Positions 36,190 to 44,934 of a stretch of 64,000 nucleotides of DNA are shown piece by piece (the stretch's first letter is position 1; the number at the start of each line of letters is the position of its first letter). A program made the translations under genes and the position numbers. The notes below the pieces were generated by a model that saw only the letters and a list, made by a program, of their open reading frames with translations, searched no databases and had not been told where the DNA came from. This DNA comes from Lachnospiraceae bacterium (lineage in GTDB: Bacteria; Bacillota; Clostridia; Lachnospirales; Lachnospiraceae). The stretch lies in NCBI GenBank assembly GCA_017480195.1, contig JAFVBE010000009.1:41990-105989 (forward strand), written 5' to 3'.

Positions 36190-37880
36190 TAGTAGGTATT
36201 GATTTAGGAACTACAAATAGTCTTATTGGATATTTAGATAGTGAAGAGGTAAAGATTATCCCTAACAGACTTGGAGATAATCTGACACCGTCTATAGTGA
36301 GTGTAGATAGTGAGGGGACTGTATATGTAGGGAAAACGGCAAAGGAGAGGAAGCTTACATTTCCTGATCAGTCTGCGGATGTGTTCAAGAGAAGCATGGG
36401 CACTAATAAAAAATTTGAGCTTGGAGACAGAGATTTTACTGCGGAAGAGCTCTCAAGTTTAGTGCTTAAGTCTCTCAAGGAGGATGCGGAAAGCTATCTG
36501 GGTGAGGAGGTTGAAGAGGCGGTAATAAGTGTGCCTGCTTATTTCAATGATGCTCAGAGAAAGGCAACCAAAAAGGCCGGTGAGCTCGCGGGCTTTGTTG
36601 TGGAGCGTATAGTAAGTGAACCTACTGCAGCAGCCATTGCTTATGGACTTAATAAGAAGAATGCAGATACAAAATTCTTAGTGTTTGATCTGGGTGGTGG
36701 TACATTTGATGTATCTATATTGGAGCTTTTTCAGAACATAATGGAGGTAAGAGCCGTAGCCGGAGATAATTTCTTAGGCGGTGAGGACTTTACAGAGGTT
36801 TTAATGCAGATGTTCTTACATGAAAAAGACATAAATCAGGATGAGCTTGATGTTAAAACTCTCGCATATGTTAGAAAGCAGGCAGAAGCATGCAAGCTTG
36901 GTTTTTCAGACTCAAGGACATCTTTATTCAAGTGTAAGATAGGCGAAGAGATATATGAATATGAGATAAATATTGATGACTATGAAAAAAGCTGTCAGAT
37001 ACTTCTTAATAAGATTAAAAAACCTATAGAAAGAAGTCTTAAGGACGCAAATATTAAGCTTAAGGATATAGATGAGGTGATACTTGTAGGTGGTGCAACC
37101 AAGCTTCCTATAGTCAGAAAATTCGTCAGCAGATTATTTGGCAGACTTCCGAATACAAGTATAAATCCTGATGAAGTTGTTGCTGTAGGTGCCTCCATTC
37201 AGGCAGCGATGAAGGAAAGAAACGAAGCTGTTAAGGAGTTGATACTTACCGATGTATGTCCATTTACGCTTGGAACAGAGGTAGTTGTATCAAGGAGTGG
37301 CGGAGTAAAGGAGAGTGGACATTATTTGCCTATCATAGAGCGAAATTCGGTGATTCCTGTTAGCAGGACGGAGAGACTTTATACTGCGGATGACAATCAG
37401 GATAAGATAAGAATAAAGATACTTCAGGGCGAGAGCCGATATGCGAGGAATAATGTCTATCTTGGAGAGCTTGAGCTAAATGTACCGATTGGACCTGCCG
37501 GTAGAGAAGCCGTGGATGTTACATATACTTATGATGTTAATTCGATACTTGAAGTAGAGGCTAAGATTTTATCTACGAAGCTTTCCAAAAGGATAGTTAT
37601 AAAAAATGATGATGTGGATTTGTCTGATGAGGAGATAGATGAGAGGCTTGCTTCCCTTGCTTCCCTCAAGATTCATCCAAGGGAGCAGGAGGAAAATAAG
37701 CTGCTGTTACTTCGCGGAGACAGAATGTATGAAGAGGCAACCGGCGACCTGAGAAATATCATCGAGCAGAATATGCTTATATTTGAGGAGGTTCTTGATA
37801 AGCAGAATCCTGATGACATAAAGCGTATGAGGGAGGAAATTAAAGAATTTCTGGACAGTATTGATGAGGATTTAATATAG
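36186..37880 (+). CDS. HscC-like Hsp70 chaperone
   Basis: The 564-residue Hsp70 is shorter than DnaK (about 610-640) and near HscC (about 556). The ATPase domain is complete: [48 protein letters not shown] and [14 protein letters not shown]. The substrate domain from about 375 ([13 protein letters not shown]...[17 protein letters not shown]) is recognisable, and the C-terminal helical lid is short, without the acidic DnaK tail. No grpE or dnaJ is adjacent, so this is a specialised Hsp70 coupled to the TPR/J-like protein before it. Confidence 0.88.
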   Translation: MIVGIDLGTTNSLIGYLDSEEVKIIPNRLGDNLTPSIVSVDSEGTVYVGKTAKERKLTFPDQSADVFKRSMGTNKKFELGDRDFTAEELSSLVLKSLKEDAESYLGEEVEEAVISVPAYFNDAQRKATKKAGELAGFVVERIVSEPTAAAIAYGLNKKNADTKFLVFDLGGGTFDVSILELFQNIMEVRAVAGDNFLGGEDFTEVLMQMFLHEKDINQDELDVKTLAYVRKQAEACKLGFSDSRTSLFKCKIGEEIYEYEINIDDYEKSCQILLNKIKKPIERSLKDANIKLKDIDEVILVGGATKLPIVRKFVSRLFGRLPNTSINPDEVVAVGASIQAAMKERNEAVKELILTDVCPFTLGTEVVVSRSGGVKESGHYLPIIERNSVIPVSRTERLYTADDNQDKIRIKILQGESRYARNNVYLGELELNVPIGPAGREAVDVTYTYDVNSILEVEAKILSTKLSKRIVIKNDDVDLSDEEIDERLASLASLKIHPREQEENKLLLLRGDRMYEEATGDLRNIIEQNMLIFEEVLDKQNPDDIKRMREEIKEFLDSIDEDLI

Positions 37881-37892
37881 AATAAAAAAATG

Positions 37893-37921
37893 TTGACATT
37901 AATTATAATATGTGGTAAATT
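37893..37921 (+). promoter_or_regulatory. infC operon promoter
   Basis: TTGACA (37893-37898), 17 bp and TAAATT (37916-37921), upstream of the L20-type leader. Confidence 0.65.
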
Positions 37922-37927
37922 ATGTGA

Positions 37928-38144
37928 GTATGTTGAAGAAGCAGAGTATCCACTCTCACCTTAGCACTATAAGTGACTTGGGTTAATAATTACTTTTTAT
38001 GGAGTATTTTTGCGTGGATAGTTATGCTATCCACTTTTTTATGCACAGCCCGCATAATAAGACCGGTCACTTTTGGCGGTATGCAGGCGGTGTGGCGAGT
38101 ATGTATATACTCTCGGTTATAACACAAATATGGAGGTGTGTAGT
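37928..38144 (+). promoter_or_regulatory. L20-type leader with attenuator upstream of infC
   Basis: The untranslated leader has GAGTATCCACTCTCACCTT near 37946-37964, typical of the Firmicutes L20 leader, and ends in an intrinsic terminator GTGGATAG-TTATG-CTATCCAC (38014-38034) followed by six T. In this family ribosomal protein L20 binds the leader and favours termination when in excess. A further roughly 100 nt with GGCGGTATGCAGGCGGTGTGGCGAG follow before the start codon. Confidence 0.75.
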
Positions 38145-38651
38145 ATTAGCGAGGTTTTAATTAACGAACAAATTAGGTTTAAGGAAGTCAGAGTTGTAAG
38201 CGAGACTGGAGAGCAGCTTGGAATTATGTCTTCTAAGGAGGCTCAAAAATTAGCTGAGGAGGCAGAGGTTGACCTTATACTTATTGCTCCGACTGCGAAG
38301 CCGCCTGTTGTAAGAATACAGGATTTTGGTAAGTATCGTTATGAGATTGCAAGACGTGAGAAGGAAGCTAAGAAGAAGCAGAGGGTTATCGAGGTTAAGG
38401 AAGTAAGACTTTCTCCGAATATTGATACCAATGACCTTAATACCAAGGTTAATATGGCAAGAAAGTTCTTAACTAAGGGAGACAAGGTGAAGGTTACCTT
38501 AAGATTTAGAGGAAGAGAGCTTGCACATGTTAATTCGAGCAAGAGTATACTCGATGAATTTGCAGAGAGACTTTCTGATGTCGCAGTAATCGACAAACCG
38601 GCTAAGTTTGAAGGTCGTAGTATGATAATGTTTTTAGCTGAAAAGCGCTAA
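38145..38651 (+). CDS. infC: Translation initiation factor IF-3, ATT start
   Basis: The 168-residue factor binds the 30S subunit and proofreads initiation. I place the start at the ATT at 38145: GGAGGTG (38132-38138) sits 6 bases before it, and the protein then begins ISEVLINEQIRFKEVRVVSE, exactly where IF-3 proteins begin. In-frame ATGs farther upstream (38073, 38130) give a Cys-rich non-IF-3 extension, and the one at 38130 overlaps the ribosome site. AUU starts are known for infC and allow IF-3 to repress its own translation. rpmI and rplT follow. Confidence 0.93.
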   Translation: MSEVLINEQIRFKEVRVVSETGEQLGIMSSKEAQKLAEEAEVDLILIAPTAKPPVVRIQDFGKYRYEIARREKEAKKKQRVIEVKEVRLSPNIDTNDLNTKVNMARKFLTKGDKVKVTLRFRGRELAHVNSSKSILDEFAERLSDVAVIDKPAKFEGRSMIMFLAEKR

Positions 38652-38687
38652 ATATAATTTATATAGTTATTTTAAGGAGGAAAGAAA

Positions 38688-38885
38688 ATGCCAAAGTTAA
38701 AGACAAAAAAGGCTGCTGCAAAGCGTTTTAAAAAGACAGGAACAGGTGAGTTAAAGAGAAATAAAGCTTATAAGAGTCATATCCTTACTAAGAAGACTAC
38801 CAAGAGAAAGAGAAATCTCAGAAAAGCAACCATGACCGATAAGACTAACAGCAAGGTTATGAAGAAGATATTACCATATTTATAG
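38688..38885 (+). CDS. rpmI: Ribosomal protein bL35
   Basis: The 65-residue, very basic 50S protein reads [18 protein letters not shown] with the normal length. AAGGAGG lies before the ATG. It is the middle gene of infC-rpmI-rplT, controlled through the L20 leader. Confidence 0.97.
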   Translation: MPKLKTKKAAAKRFKKTGTGELKRNKAYKSHILTKKTTKRKRNLRKATMTDKTNSKVMKKILPYL

Positions 38886-38898
38886 GAGGAATAGACTA

Positions 38899-39255
38899 AT
38901 GGCAAGAATTAAAGGCGGCGTTGGCGCTAAGAAAAGACATAACAGAGTTTTAAAGCTCGCTAAAGGATATAAGGGAGCGCGTTCAAAGCAGTACAGAGTT
39001 GCAAAGCAGTCAGTTATGAGAGCTCTTGCTACTTCATATGCAGGCAGAAAGGAAAGAAAGAGACAGTTCAGACGCCTCTGGATAGCTCGTATTAATGCGG
39101 CTGCAAGAATCAACGGTCTATCATACAGCAAGTTCATGTATGGATTAAAGCTTGCTAATGTTGATTTGAACAGAAAGATGCTTTCAGAAATGGCTATAAG
39201 CGACCCAGAGGGCTTCGCTAAGCTTGTTGATGTAGCTAAATCAAAGTTAGCTTAA
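38899..39255 (+). CDS. rplT: Ribosomal protein bL20
   Basis: The 118-residue protein is needed for early 50S assembly and is the likely repressor of its own operon. [24 protein letters not shown] and [22 protein letters not shown] are family signatures. GGAGG precedes the ATG, 13 bp after rpmI. The tRNA-Leu promoter begins 8 bp after the stop; no terminator is visible between them, so the tRNA may also be read from the operon. Confidence 0.97.
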   Translation: MARIKGGVGAKKRHNRVLKLAKGYKGARSKQYRVAKQSVMRALATSYAGRKERKRQFRRLWIARINAAARINGLSYSKFMYGLKLANVDLNRKMLSEMAISDPEGFAKLVDVAKSKLA

Positions 39256-39263
39256 AAAAATAG

Positions 39264-39292
39264 TTGACATTTTATATCTAAAATGTTAATAT
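39264..39292 (+). promoter_or_regulatory. Promoter of tRNA-Leu(AAG)
   Basis: TTGACA (39264-39269), 17 bp and TAATAT (39287-39292), 34 bp before the tRNA. Confidence 0.75.
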
Positions 39293-39325
39293 ATCACTTG
39301 CGTTGATTAATCAGCGTGAGTAAAT

Positions 39326-39409
39326 GCGGGAGTGCTGGAATTGGCAGACAGGCTAGACTAAGGATCTAGTGATGGCAACGTCGTGTGGGTTCAAGTCCCA
39401 TCTCCCGCA
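39326..39409 (+). tRNA. tRNA-Leu (anticodon AAG)
   Basis: This 84-nt class II tRNA has acceptor GCGGGAG/CTCCCGC and discriminator A. The anticodon stem CTAGA/TCTAG holds the loop CTAAGGA, anticodon AAG. The variable arm TGATGGCAACGTCGT is long, and the T loop is TTCAAGT. CCA is not encoded. Confidence 0.95.
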
Positions 39410-39411
39410 TT

Positions 39412-39445
39412 AAAAAGGGTATATCCGAGAGGATGTACCCTTTTT
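39412..39445 (+). terminator. Terminator of tRNA-Leu(AAG)
   Basis: AAAAAGGGTATATCC-GAGA-GGATGTACCCTTTTT is a 15-bp stem with one G-T pair and a T run. It is nearly identical to the hairpin after tRNA-Leu(CAG). Confidence 0.9.
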
Positions 39446-39448
39446 TAA

Positions 39449-39574
39449 TGCGGGTAGACCTTGAACCGTGGGTTCAAGGTCTCCGCTTCCTTCGCTAAAC
39501 GGCATTCACCGGATGCCAGCGACAGTCGGCGCAAAGCAGGTGTCCACCGGACACCTTGCGCCCCATCTCCCGCA
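39449..39574 (+). repeat. tRNA-associated structured element, copy 2
   Basis: These 126 bp begin TGCGGG and end CCCGCA, matching the 3' end of this tRNA rather than that of the other tRNA-Leu. The first hairpin AGACCTTGAACC-GTG-GGTTCAAGGTCT (39456-39482) is identical in stem to copy 1. Then come CCGCTTCC, an extra small hairpin (GGCAT-ATGCC, about 39501-39517), and GGCGCAA-agca-GGTGTCC-acc-GGACACC-TTGCGCC (about 39528-39562). That last hairpin has the same layout as in copy 1 but different, compensated base pairs. It ends CCATCTCCCGCA. Confidence 0.75.
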
Positions 39575-39700
39575 ATTTTTTTTGCAAATTTTTATGAAAT
39601 ATCTTGACTTATCTATGAATATAGTGTATATTAATTGCTACTGTTATTTTTACATTATGAAAGTTGGTTGTGTGCACGAAAGAAAAAGAGGTTTCACAAT

Positions 39701-39883
39701 ATGTTAAAAGTGTACTATTGTCCGAAATGTGATGAAACCACATATTTACAGTACGACACGAATACGGATTGTAGAGTTTGCAGCTCAGAAATGATCAAAT
39801 TGGATATTTCGTTTGTGGACTATACAGATTTGAGTGTCCAGAAGAGAAAAGACTACATAGCATCAGAATTTGGAAAACATTAA
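39701..39883 (+). CDS. Small CxxC zinc-ribbon-like protein
   Basis: The 60-residue protein begins MLKVYYCPKCDETTYLQYDT and has a second pair in DCRVCSSE, so CPKC...CRVC (about 7-30) may bind one zinc. The start at 39701 follows GAGGTTTCACA; an in-frame TTG 22 codons earlier gives an unlikely leader. The C-terminal half (VDYTDLSVQKRKDYIASEF) is helical. I do not recognise the family. The gene precedes the ligase-like membrane protein but is separated from it by a terminator and the promoter repeat. Confidence 0.7.
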   Translation: MLKVYYCPKCDETTYLQYDTNTDCRVCSSEMIKLDISFVDYTDLSVQKRKDYIASEFGKH

Positions 39884-39950
39884 AAAACTGCTCATATTTA
39901 TCTTAAGGTTATTTGGTTGTGCGGCCTTGGATATATATGGGCAGTTTTTT
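39882..39950 (+). terminator. Terminator after the zinc-ribbon gene
   Basis: AAAAAACTGC-TC near 39883-39892 pairs with GGGCAGTTTTTT (39939-39950) at the ends of a long loop that holds weaker pairs; a T run follows. Confidence 0.6.
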
Positions 39951-39952
39951 AT

Positions 39953-40091
39953 ATTAGCTCGCCAAATAAGCGCTTTCGCGCTTGCTTGGCTCACTTTATT
40001 GTGGTATAACAACCGCAAAGCGGTCGTTATCGCATTAGCTCGCCAAATAAGCGCTTTCGCGCTTGCTTGGCTCACTTTATTGTGGTATAAT
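39953..40091 (+). repeat. Promoter-carrying repeat, tandem pair
   Basis: Copy B1 (39953-40010) and copy B2 (40034-40091) are identical over ATTAGCTCGCCAAATAAGCG to GTGGTATAA and are joined by AACCGC-AAA-GCGGTCGTTATCGC. Each holds TTGCTT-N17-TATAA(C/T): 39982-40010 ends TATAAC, 40063-40091 ends TATAAT. The arrangement is the same as at 23801-23890. B2 should drive the membrane-protein gene at 40130. Confidence 0.87.
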
Positions 40092-40129
40092 ATCTAACTG
40101 ACTGAATTCATAAGGAGAGCTATGCTGAT

Positions 40130-41827
40130 ATGGGTAAAAATAAGGCTGTAGCTAAGTCAGATAAATATGACAAAGCGAAGCTTGGAACTGATATTATAAA
40201 TGTGATTAATTATATTTTTCTATTTGCCTTTTTGACTATATATCCTTTGGTTTTCAGGATAAAGGGACAGAGCGTTTCCGAGAAGTATTATTTTAATATT
40301 ACAAGGACAAGATATGAATTCTTCATTTATTTATCCATAGGATATATTCTGCTTATCATAGTGGCATATATTTTTGAGGGAGTCTGGACATATTATAATA
40401 AAAGAAAGTCTATAATGAGCACAAAGGATGATTATATTGTGACACCGGAACGCTTTATGTGGATTTTCATACTTGCTAATTTTCTTGCGTATTTGATGGC
40501 TGTATTAGACGATGGACTTATCAGTTCGGATGTGGCTTTTTACGGTACTGATGCAAGATATATGGGCTTTCTGTCATATTTCATAATGGGATTTTCTTTT
40601 GTCATGCTTTCAAGATATGCTGATGTTAAGTTACCGATATTTTCAGCCTTTGGAGCTACAACATTTTTTTCATACCTTGTGGCGATATGCCAGCATATTG
40701 ATTTTGATTTAAGCAGATTTAAAAATGAATCCTACAAGCCCACAGGCATTAAGGCATTGTTTGAGATTTTTCCGCGATATTTGTTTAGGCTGAGAAATGG
40801 TATTAAAAAAGCGCAGTATAATGTGTTTATTTCGACCTTTGGAAATATTAATATTTTTGCAAGCTTCGTGGTTATAAGCCTTGCGGTGTTCATCTGTATG
40901 TATGTATTTACTGATAAGCTTTTCTATAGGATTATGTCAGGAGTTATAATTACTATGGGAGGCATAGTAATTATGATTGCTAATAGTGACAGCGCATATA
41001 TAGGTATGTGTGCAGTTTGCTTCTTCCTTTTTCTGCTTGCTTACAGACAGGGACTTTTGCTTCGGTTTGTACAAGGAATCATTTTAATGAGCATTGGGAA
41101 TCTATGCGTGGTTCTGCTCAATAAGTATATATCAGAGGTTATGGGCAAAAGCTACGACAAAAGAGGCGGCTTTGCACAGGCGCTTGACCGACTGGGGCTG
41201 GCTTTGATATTAGTAGTACTTATAGTATTAATATATATATTTATGAGACTTGTAAATCATTTTTTTGTTGAGAAGCTTGAAGGTATAAATAAAAATAAGG
41301 TTATAACTTGCATTTTAGCAGCTTCGGCTGCATTGCTTATCACCATAATTATTATAGGGCATACGAGACATATACCCGCATTTACATTTAATTATAAATG
41401 GGGTACATTCAGAGGATATATATGGACAAAGAGTTATGAACTGTTTTGCGACGCACCTCTAATGAATAAATTATTCGGATATGGTAACGGCTCGGTCAAG
41501 ACGCTTATGAATACCTATTATTATGATGAGATGGTAGCAGTAACGAACAAGGTGTACGACAACGCCCACAATGAGCTGCTGCAATATCTTTTAACGACGG
41601 GACTTTTGGGCATGTTTTCCTATATTGGTTTATGTGTGACAAGCTTCGTATATATACTTAAGAATTCGCATGGTAGAGTTATAGCATATATGTGCCTTTC
41701 AGCAATATTGGGATATTTTGTACAGGGTCTTATTAATATTAATCAGCCTATCACTACACCTTTTATGTTTTTATTTATGGCACTCGGTGTAGGATATGTA
41801 AGATACTTAAAAGTTGAGGAAAGATAA
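40130..41827 (+). CDS. O-antigen ligase / Wzy-like polytopic membrane protein
   Basis: The 565-residue protein has about 12 membrane segments and the periplasm-side motif VYDNAHNELLQYLLTTGLLGMFSYIG (about 465-490), the hallmark of the O-antigen ligase/Wzy group. The loop before it (HTRHIPAFTFNYKWGTFRGYIWTKSYELFCDAP) fits as well. Such proteins join or polymerise undecaprenyl-linked glycans. In a monoderm it would act on a surface polysaccharide or teichoic-type glycan; the substrate cannot be told. No glycan cluster is adjacent. AAGGAG is upstream at 12-bp spacing. An earlier ATG in another frame at 40122 may weaken initiation. Confidence 0.85.
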   Translation: MGKNKAVAKSDKYDKAKLGTDIINVINYIFLFAFLTIYPLVFRIKGQSVSEKYYFNITRTRYEFFIYLSIGYILLIIVAYIFEGVWTYYNKRKSIMSTKDDYIVTPERFMWIFILANFLAYLMAVLDDGLISSDVAFYGTDARYMGFLSYFIMGFSFVMLSRYADVKLPIFSAFGATTFFSYLVAICQHIDFDLSRFKNESYKPTGIKALFEIFPRYLFRLRNGIKKAQYNVFISTFGNINIFASFVVISLAVFICMYVFTDKLFYRIMSGVIITMGGIVIMIANSDSAYIGMCAVCFFLFLLAYRQGLLLRFVQGIILMSIGNLCVVLLNKYISEVMGKSYDKRGGFAQALDRLGLALILVVLIVLIYIFMRLVNHFFVEKLEGINKNKVITCILAASAALLITIIIIGHTRHIPAFTFNYKWGTFRGYIWTKSYELFCDAPLMNKLFGYGNGSVKTLMNTYYYDEMVAVTNKVYDNAHNELLQYLLTTGLLGMFSYIGLCVTSFVYILKNSHGRVIAYMCLSAILGYFVQGLININQPITTPFMFLFMALGVGYVRYLKVEER

Positions 41828-41938
41828 ATGTTTAAATCAATGCTTGAGAAGGATATCAATGGATTTATATAGTCTTATAAATGGTGTATAGATTTCACGA
41901 TTAAAAATAAATTTTTACATATAATGGAGGAAATATAA

Positions 41939-43159
41939 ATGAAAGTATATGATGAATTAGTTGAAAGAGGACTTATTGCTCAGATTACCAGCGAAGATGA
42001 GGTAAGTAAATTAATAAATGAAGGAAAGGCGACCTTTTATATAGGCTTTGATCCGACCGCCGACAGCCTGCATGTAGGTCATTTTATGGCACTCTGTCTG
42101 ATGAAGAGATTGCAGATGGCAGGGAATAAGCCTATAGCGCTTATCGGTGGCGGAACAGGTATGATAGGTGATCCGTCAGGAAGAACCGATATGAGACAGA
42201 TGATGACACCTGAGACCATACAGCATAACTGTGACTGTTTTAAAGCTCAGATGAGCAGGTTTATTGATTTCTCAGAGGGAAAGGCACTTATGGTAAATAA
42301 TGCCGACTGGCTGCTTGACCTTAATTATATAGATGTGCTTCGCGAGGTAGGTACACATTTTTCGGTAAATCGTATGCTTACAGCCGAGTGCTACAAGCAG
42401 AGGATGGAGAAGGGATTAAGCTTCTTAGAGTTTAACTATATGATTATGCAGGCATATGATTTCTATATGTTATATCAGAAGTATGGCTGTAATCTGGAGT
42501 TCGGTGGTGATGATCAGTGGTCGAATATGCTTGCCGGAACAGAGCTTATAAGGCGTAAGCTTGGTAAGGACGCCCACGCTATGACTATTACGCTTTTGCT
42601 TAATTCTGAGGGCAAGAAGATGGGTAAGACTCAGAAGGGTGCCGTATGGCTTGATCCGAATAAAACCTCACCATTTGAATTCTTCCAGTATTGGAGAAAT
42701 GTGGATGATGCAGATGTAATCAAGTGCCTTAAGCTTCTTACTTTCCTTCCGCTTGAGCAGATTAAGGAGATGGAGAAATACGAGGGAAGTGAATTGAACA
42801 AGGCAAAGGAAGTACTTGCTATGGAGCTTACAACATTAGTTCATGGTGAGGAAGAGGCCAACAAAGCTCTCGATGCTGCAAGAGGATTATTTGCAGGCGG
42901 TAATACTGATAATATACCTACATCTTTTATTACAGAGGACAAGTTCACGGATGGTAATATTGACCTTATATCACTTCTTGTTGAGGCAGGACTGGTTACT
43001 TCAAGAAGTGAGGGAAGACGTGCTATAGAGCAGGGTGGCGTAGCTGTGAATAATGAGAAGATAACTGATATAAAAGCAGAGTTTTCAAAGGATGCATTTA
43101 CAGAAGAATTTATTTTAAAGCGTGGAAAGAAGAATTTCAGAAAGATAGTTGTTGAGTAA
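41939..43159 (+). CDS. tyrS: Tyrosyl-tRNA synthetase
   Basis: The 406-residue class I enzyme charges tRNA-Tyr. [17 protein letters not shown] (about 36-52) contains the HIGH-type motif, [15 protein letters not shown] follows, and [13 protein letters not shown] holds the KMSKS-type loop as KMGKT. The last 60 residues ([30 protein letters not shown]) are an S4 RNA-binding domain. GGAGG precedes the ATG. The 111-bp leader is too short for a T-box and shows none. Confidence 0.97.
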   Translation: MKVYDELVERGLIAQITSEDEVSKLINEGKATFYIGFDPTADSLHVGHFMALCLMKRLQMAGNKPIALIGGGTGMIGDPSGRTDMRQMMTPETIQHNCDCFKAQMSRFIDFSEGKALMVNNADWLLDLNYIDVLREVGTHFSVNRMLTAECYKQRMEKGLSFLEFNYMIMQAYDFYMLYQKYGCNLEFGGDDQWSNMLAGTELIRRKLGKDAHAMTITLLLNSEGKKMGKTQKGAVWLDPNKTSPFEFFQYWRNVDDADVIKCLKLLTFLPLEQIKEMEKYEGSELNKAKEVLAMELTTLVHGEEEANKALDAARGLFAGGNTDNIPTSFITEDKFTDGNIDLISLLVEAGLVTSRSEGRRAIEQGGVAVNNEKITDIKAEFSKDAFTEEFILKRGKKNFRKIVVE

Positions 43160-43235
43160 TACTAAGAAGGTATCAGCTCGACAGAGTGAGTAAATTTCTT
43201 GTGAATATATAATCATAGAATAGATGGAGGTAAAG

Positions 43236-44291
43236 ATGGCAGGAAGTCATATAGCTATACCAACTATACTTGAGGTTGGCAAAGGAACGATGGAGAACTT
43301 AGGAGCATATCTTAAGGACAGTGGTTTTGATAATGCGGTAATTTATTTCGGAAATGGTCTTATAGATTTGTTCGGCAGGGATATTATAGCAAATATTGAG
43401 AAGGCAGGCGTGAAGATACTTGAATATAAGGAGCTTGATACTGTCGATATTGACGATATAATAGAGCTTGCCTTTAATATCGATGCAAATGCACAGGTTA
43501 TACTTGGCATAGGTGGAGGCAAGGTTATTGATACGGCGAAGTATGCGGCATATCTGCGTAAGCTGCCGTTTATAAGTATTCCTACATCTGCATCAAGCGA
43601 CGGATTTTCGAGTGCTTCTGCTTCGCTTATGGTAAATGGCAGAAGAACCTCTGTGCCGGCGCGTATGGCATATGGAATAGTCGTTGATACAGATATATTG
43701 AAGAGTGCTCCGGAAAAATTCATTTATTCAGGTATTGGTGATATGGTTGCTAAGATTACCTCATTATATGACTGGTTATTCGAATCCCAGAAGGGATATT
43801 CAACCATGAATGACTTCTCTGTAATGATAGCAAAAAAGGCAGTCAATAGCTTTGTGAGAACTCCTTTTGAAACCATTAAGGACGACCTATTCTTAAAAGA
43901 ACTGGTTGACTCACTTGCCATGAGTGGAATTGCAAATGAGATTGCAGGCGGAAGCACACCGACGAGCGGAAGTGAGCACCTTATATCGCATGCTTTGGAC
44001 AAGATGCTTGCACAACCTCAACTACATGGCATACAGGTTGGTATTGCAACCTATCTTATGAGTAAGGTTCAGGATCATAGATATGTGAGAGTAAATGCCA
44101 TATTTGAGAAGACAGGATTCTGGGATTATGTATCTACATTAGATTTAAGCAGAGATGATTATGAGAAGGCGATAGATATAGCTCCTTCCATAAAGCCACA
44201 CAGGCATACCTATCTTCACGAGGAGAAGTATAGGGAGCTGGCGAAGAAAATCTTAAGAGAGGATGAGGTACTCGACAGAGTATTTGCATAG
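43236..44291 (+). CDS. sn-glycerol-1-phosphate dehydrogenase-like (AraM/EgsA family)
   Basis: The protein has 351 residues from the ATG at 43236, which lies 5 bases after GGAGG; an ATG four codons before has no site. It belongs to the iron/zinc dehydrogenase group that includes bacterial AraM and archaeal G1P dehydrogenase. GIGGGKVIDTAKYAAYLRKLPFISIPTSASSDGFSSASASL is the NAD and substrate region, and TSGSEHLISHALDKM and PQLHGIQVGI supply metal His residues. It would reduce dihydroxyacetone phosphate to glycerol-1-phosphate. The HAD phosphatase gene follows after 3 bp. Confidence 0.88.
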   Translation: MAGSHIAIPTILEVGKGTMENLGAYLKDSGFDNAVIYFGNGLIDLFGRDIIANIEKAGVKILEYKELDTVDIDDIIELAFNIDANAQVILGIGGGKVIDTAKYAAYLRKLPFISIPTSASSDGFSSASASLMVNGRRTSVPARMAYGIVVDTDILKSAPEKFIYSGIGDMVAKITSLYDWLFESQKGYSTMNDFSVMIAKKAVNSFVRTPFETIKDDLFLKELVDSLAMSGIANEIAGGSTPTSGSEHLISHALDKMLAQPQLHGIQVGIATYLMSKVQDHRYVRVNAIFEKTGFWDYVSTLDLSRDDYEKAIDIAPSIKPHRHTYLHEEKYRELAKKILREDEVLDRVFA

Positions 44292-44294
44292 ATT

Positions 44295-44921
44295 ATGAAG
44301 TACGAAGCACTTTTATTTGACCTTGACGGAACGCTGTGGAATGCGACGGACAATATCATAGATGCGTGGGTTCAGGCGCTCAGTGGATTTGACGAGCTTA
44401 AGGGTTTTACGCTTACACCTGAGGCACTTCATGGTGTATTAGGTAAGCCTATGGACGAGATAGCGGATATTCTTTTTCCTTCATTGGATGACGAGGTTAA
44501 GACAAGGGTTTTAAAACGCTGTTGTGAGGTCGAAAATGAATATCTTAACGAGCATGGCGGAATGCTATACCCGAAGCTTACCGAGACATTGGATAAGCTG
44601 TCTAAAAAGATGAAATTATTCATTGTAAGCAATGGACAGGCAGGATATATCCAGACATTTCTTAATTCGCATAATATGTGGAAATATTTTACGGATATTC
44701 AGAACTGGGGCGATAATAAGGTTCCTAAGGGCGAGAATATCAAGCTTGTTATGGAGAGAAATAATATAAAGAAAGCGGCATATGTGGGAGATACACAGGG
44801 AGATGCCGATGCAGCTAAGCTTGCAGGTATAGATTTTATATTTGCAGGATATGGCTTTGGTGATGTAAAGGAATATGATTATGTAATAGACGAAATATCA
44901 GAGGTTTTGGATTTGATTTAA
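44295..44921 (+). CDS. HAD-family phosphatase (phosphoglycolate phosphatase-like)
   Basis: The 208-residue hydrolase starts 3 bp after the dehydrogenase gene. Motif I is LLFDLDGTLWNAT (nucleophile D10), motif II FIVSNGQAGY, motif III PKGENIKLV and motif IV YVGDTQGDADAAKLAG. The helical cap between motifs I and II is of the subfamily I type. Coupling to a glycerol-1-phosphate dehydrogenase suggests a phosphorylated C3 substrate, but this is only context. Confidence 0.87.
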   Translation: MKYEALLFDLDGTLWNATDNIIDAWVQALSGFDELKGFTLTPEALHGVLGKPMDEIADILFPSLDDEVKTRVLKRCCEVENEYLNEHGGMLYPKLTETLDKLSKKMKLFIVSNGQAGYIQTFLNSHNMWKYFTDIQNWGDNKVPKGENIKLVMERNNIKKAAYVGDTQGDADAAKLAGIDFIFAGYGFGDVKEYDYVIDEISEVLDLI

Positions 44922-44934
44922 AGGAGGCAGGCTT

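Noticed and set aside
38073-38144. N-terminal extension of IF-3 from the ATG at 38073
   Set aside because: The extension is not IF-3-like, lies in the leader, and a strong ribosome site directs initiation to the ATT at 38145.
39953-40091. CRISPR array
   Set aside because: Only two units with a structured linker, promoter hexamers inside the units, and no cas genes.
39870-40097. 75-codon ORF (and its antisense 70-codon ORF) with repeated peptide
   Set aside because: The peptide repeat only reflects the promoter-carrying DNA repeat; there is no start signal.
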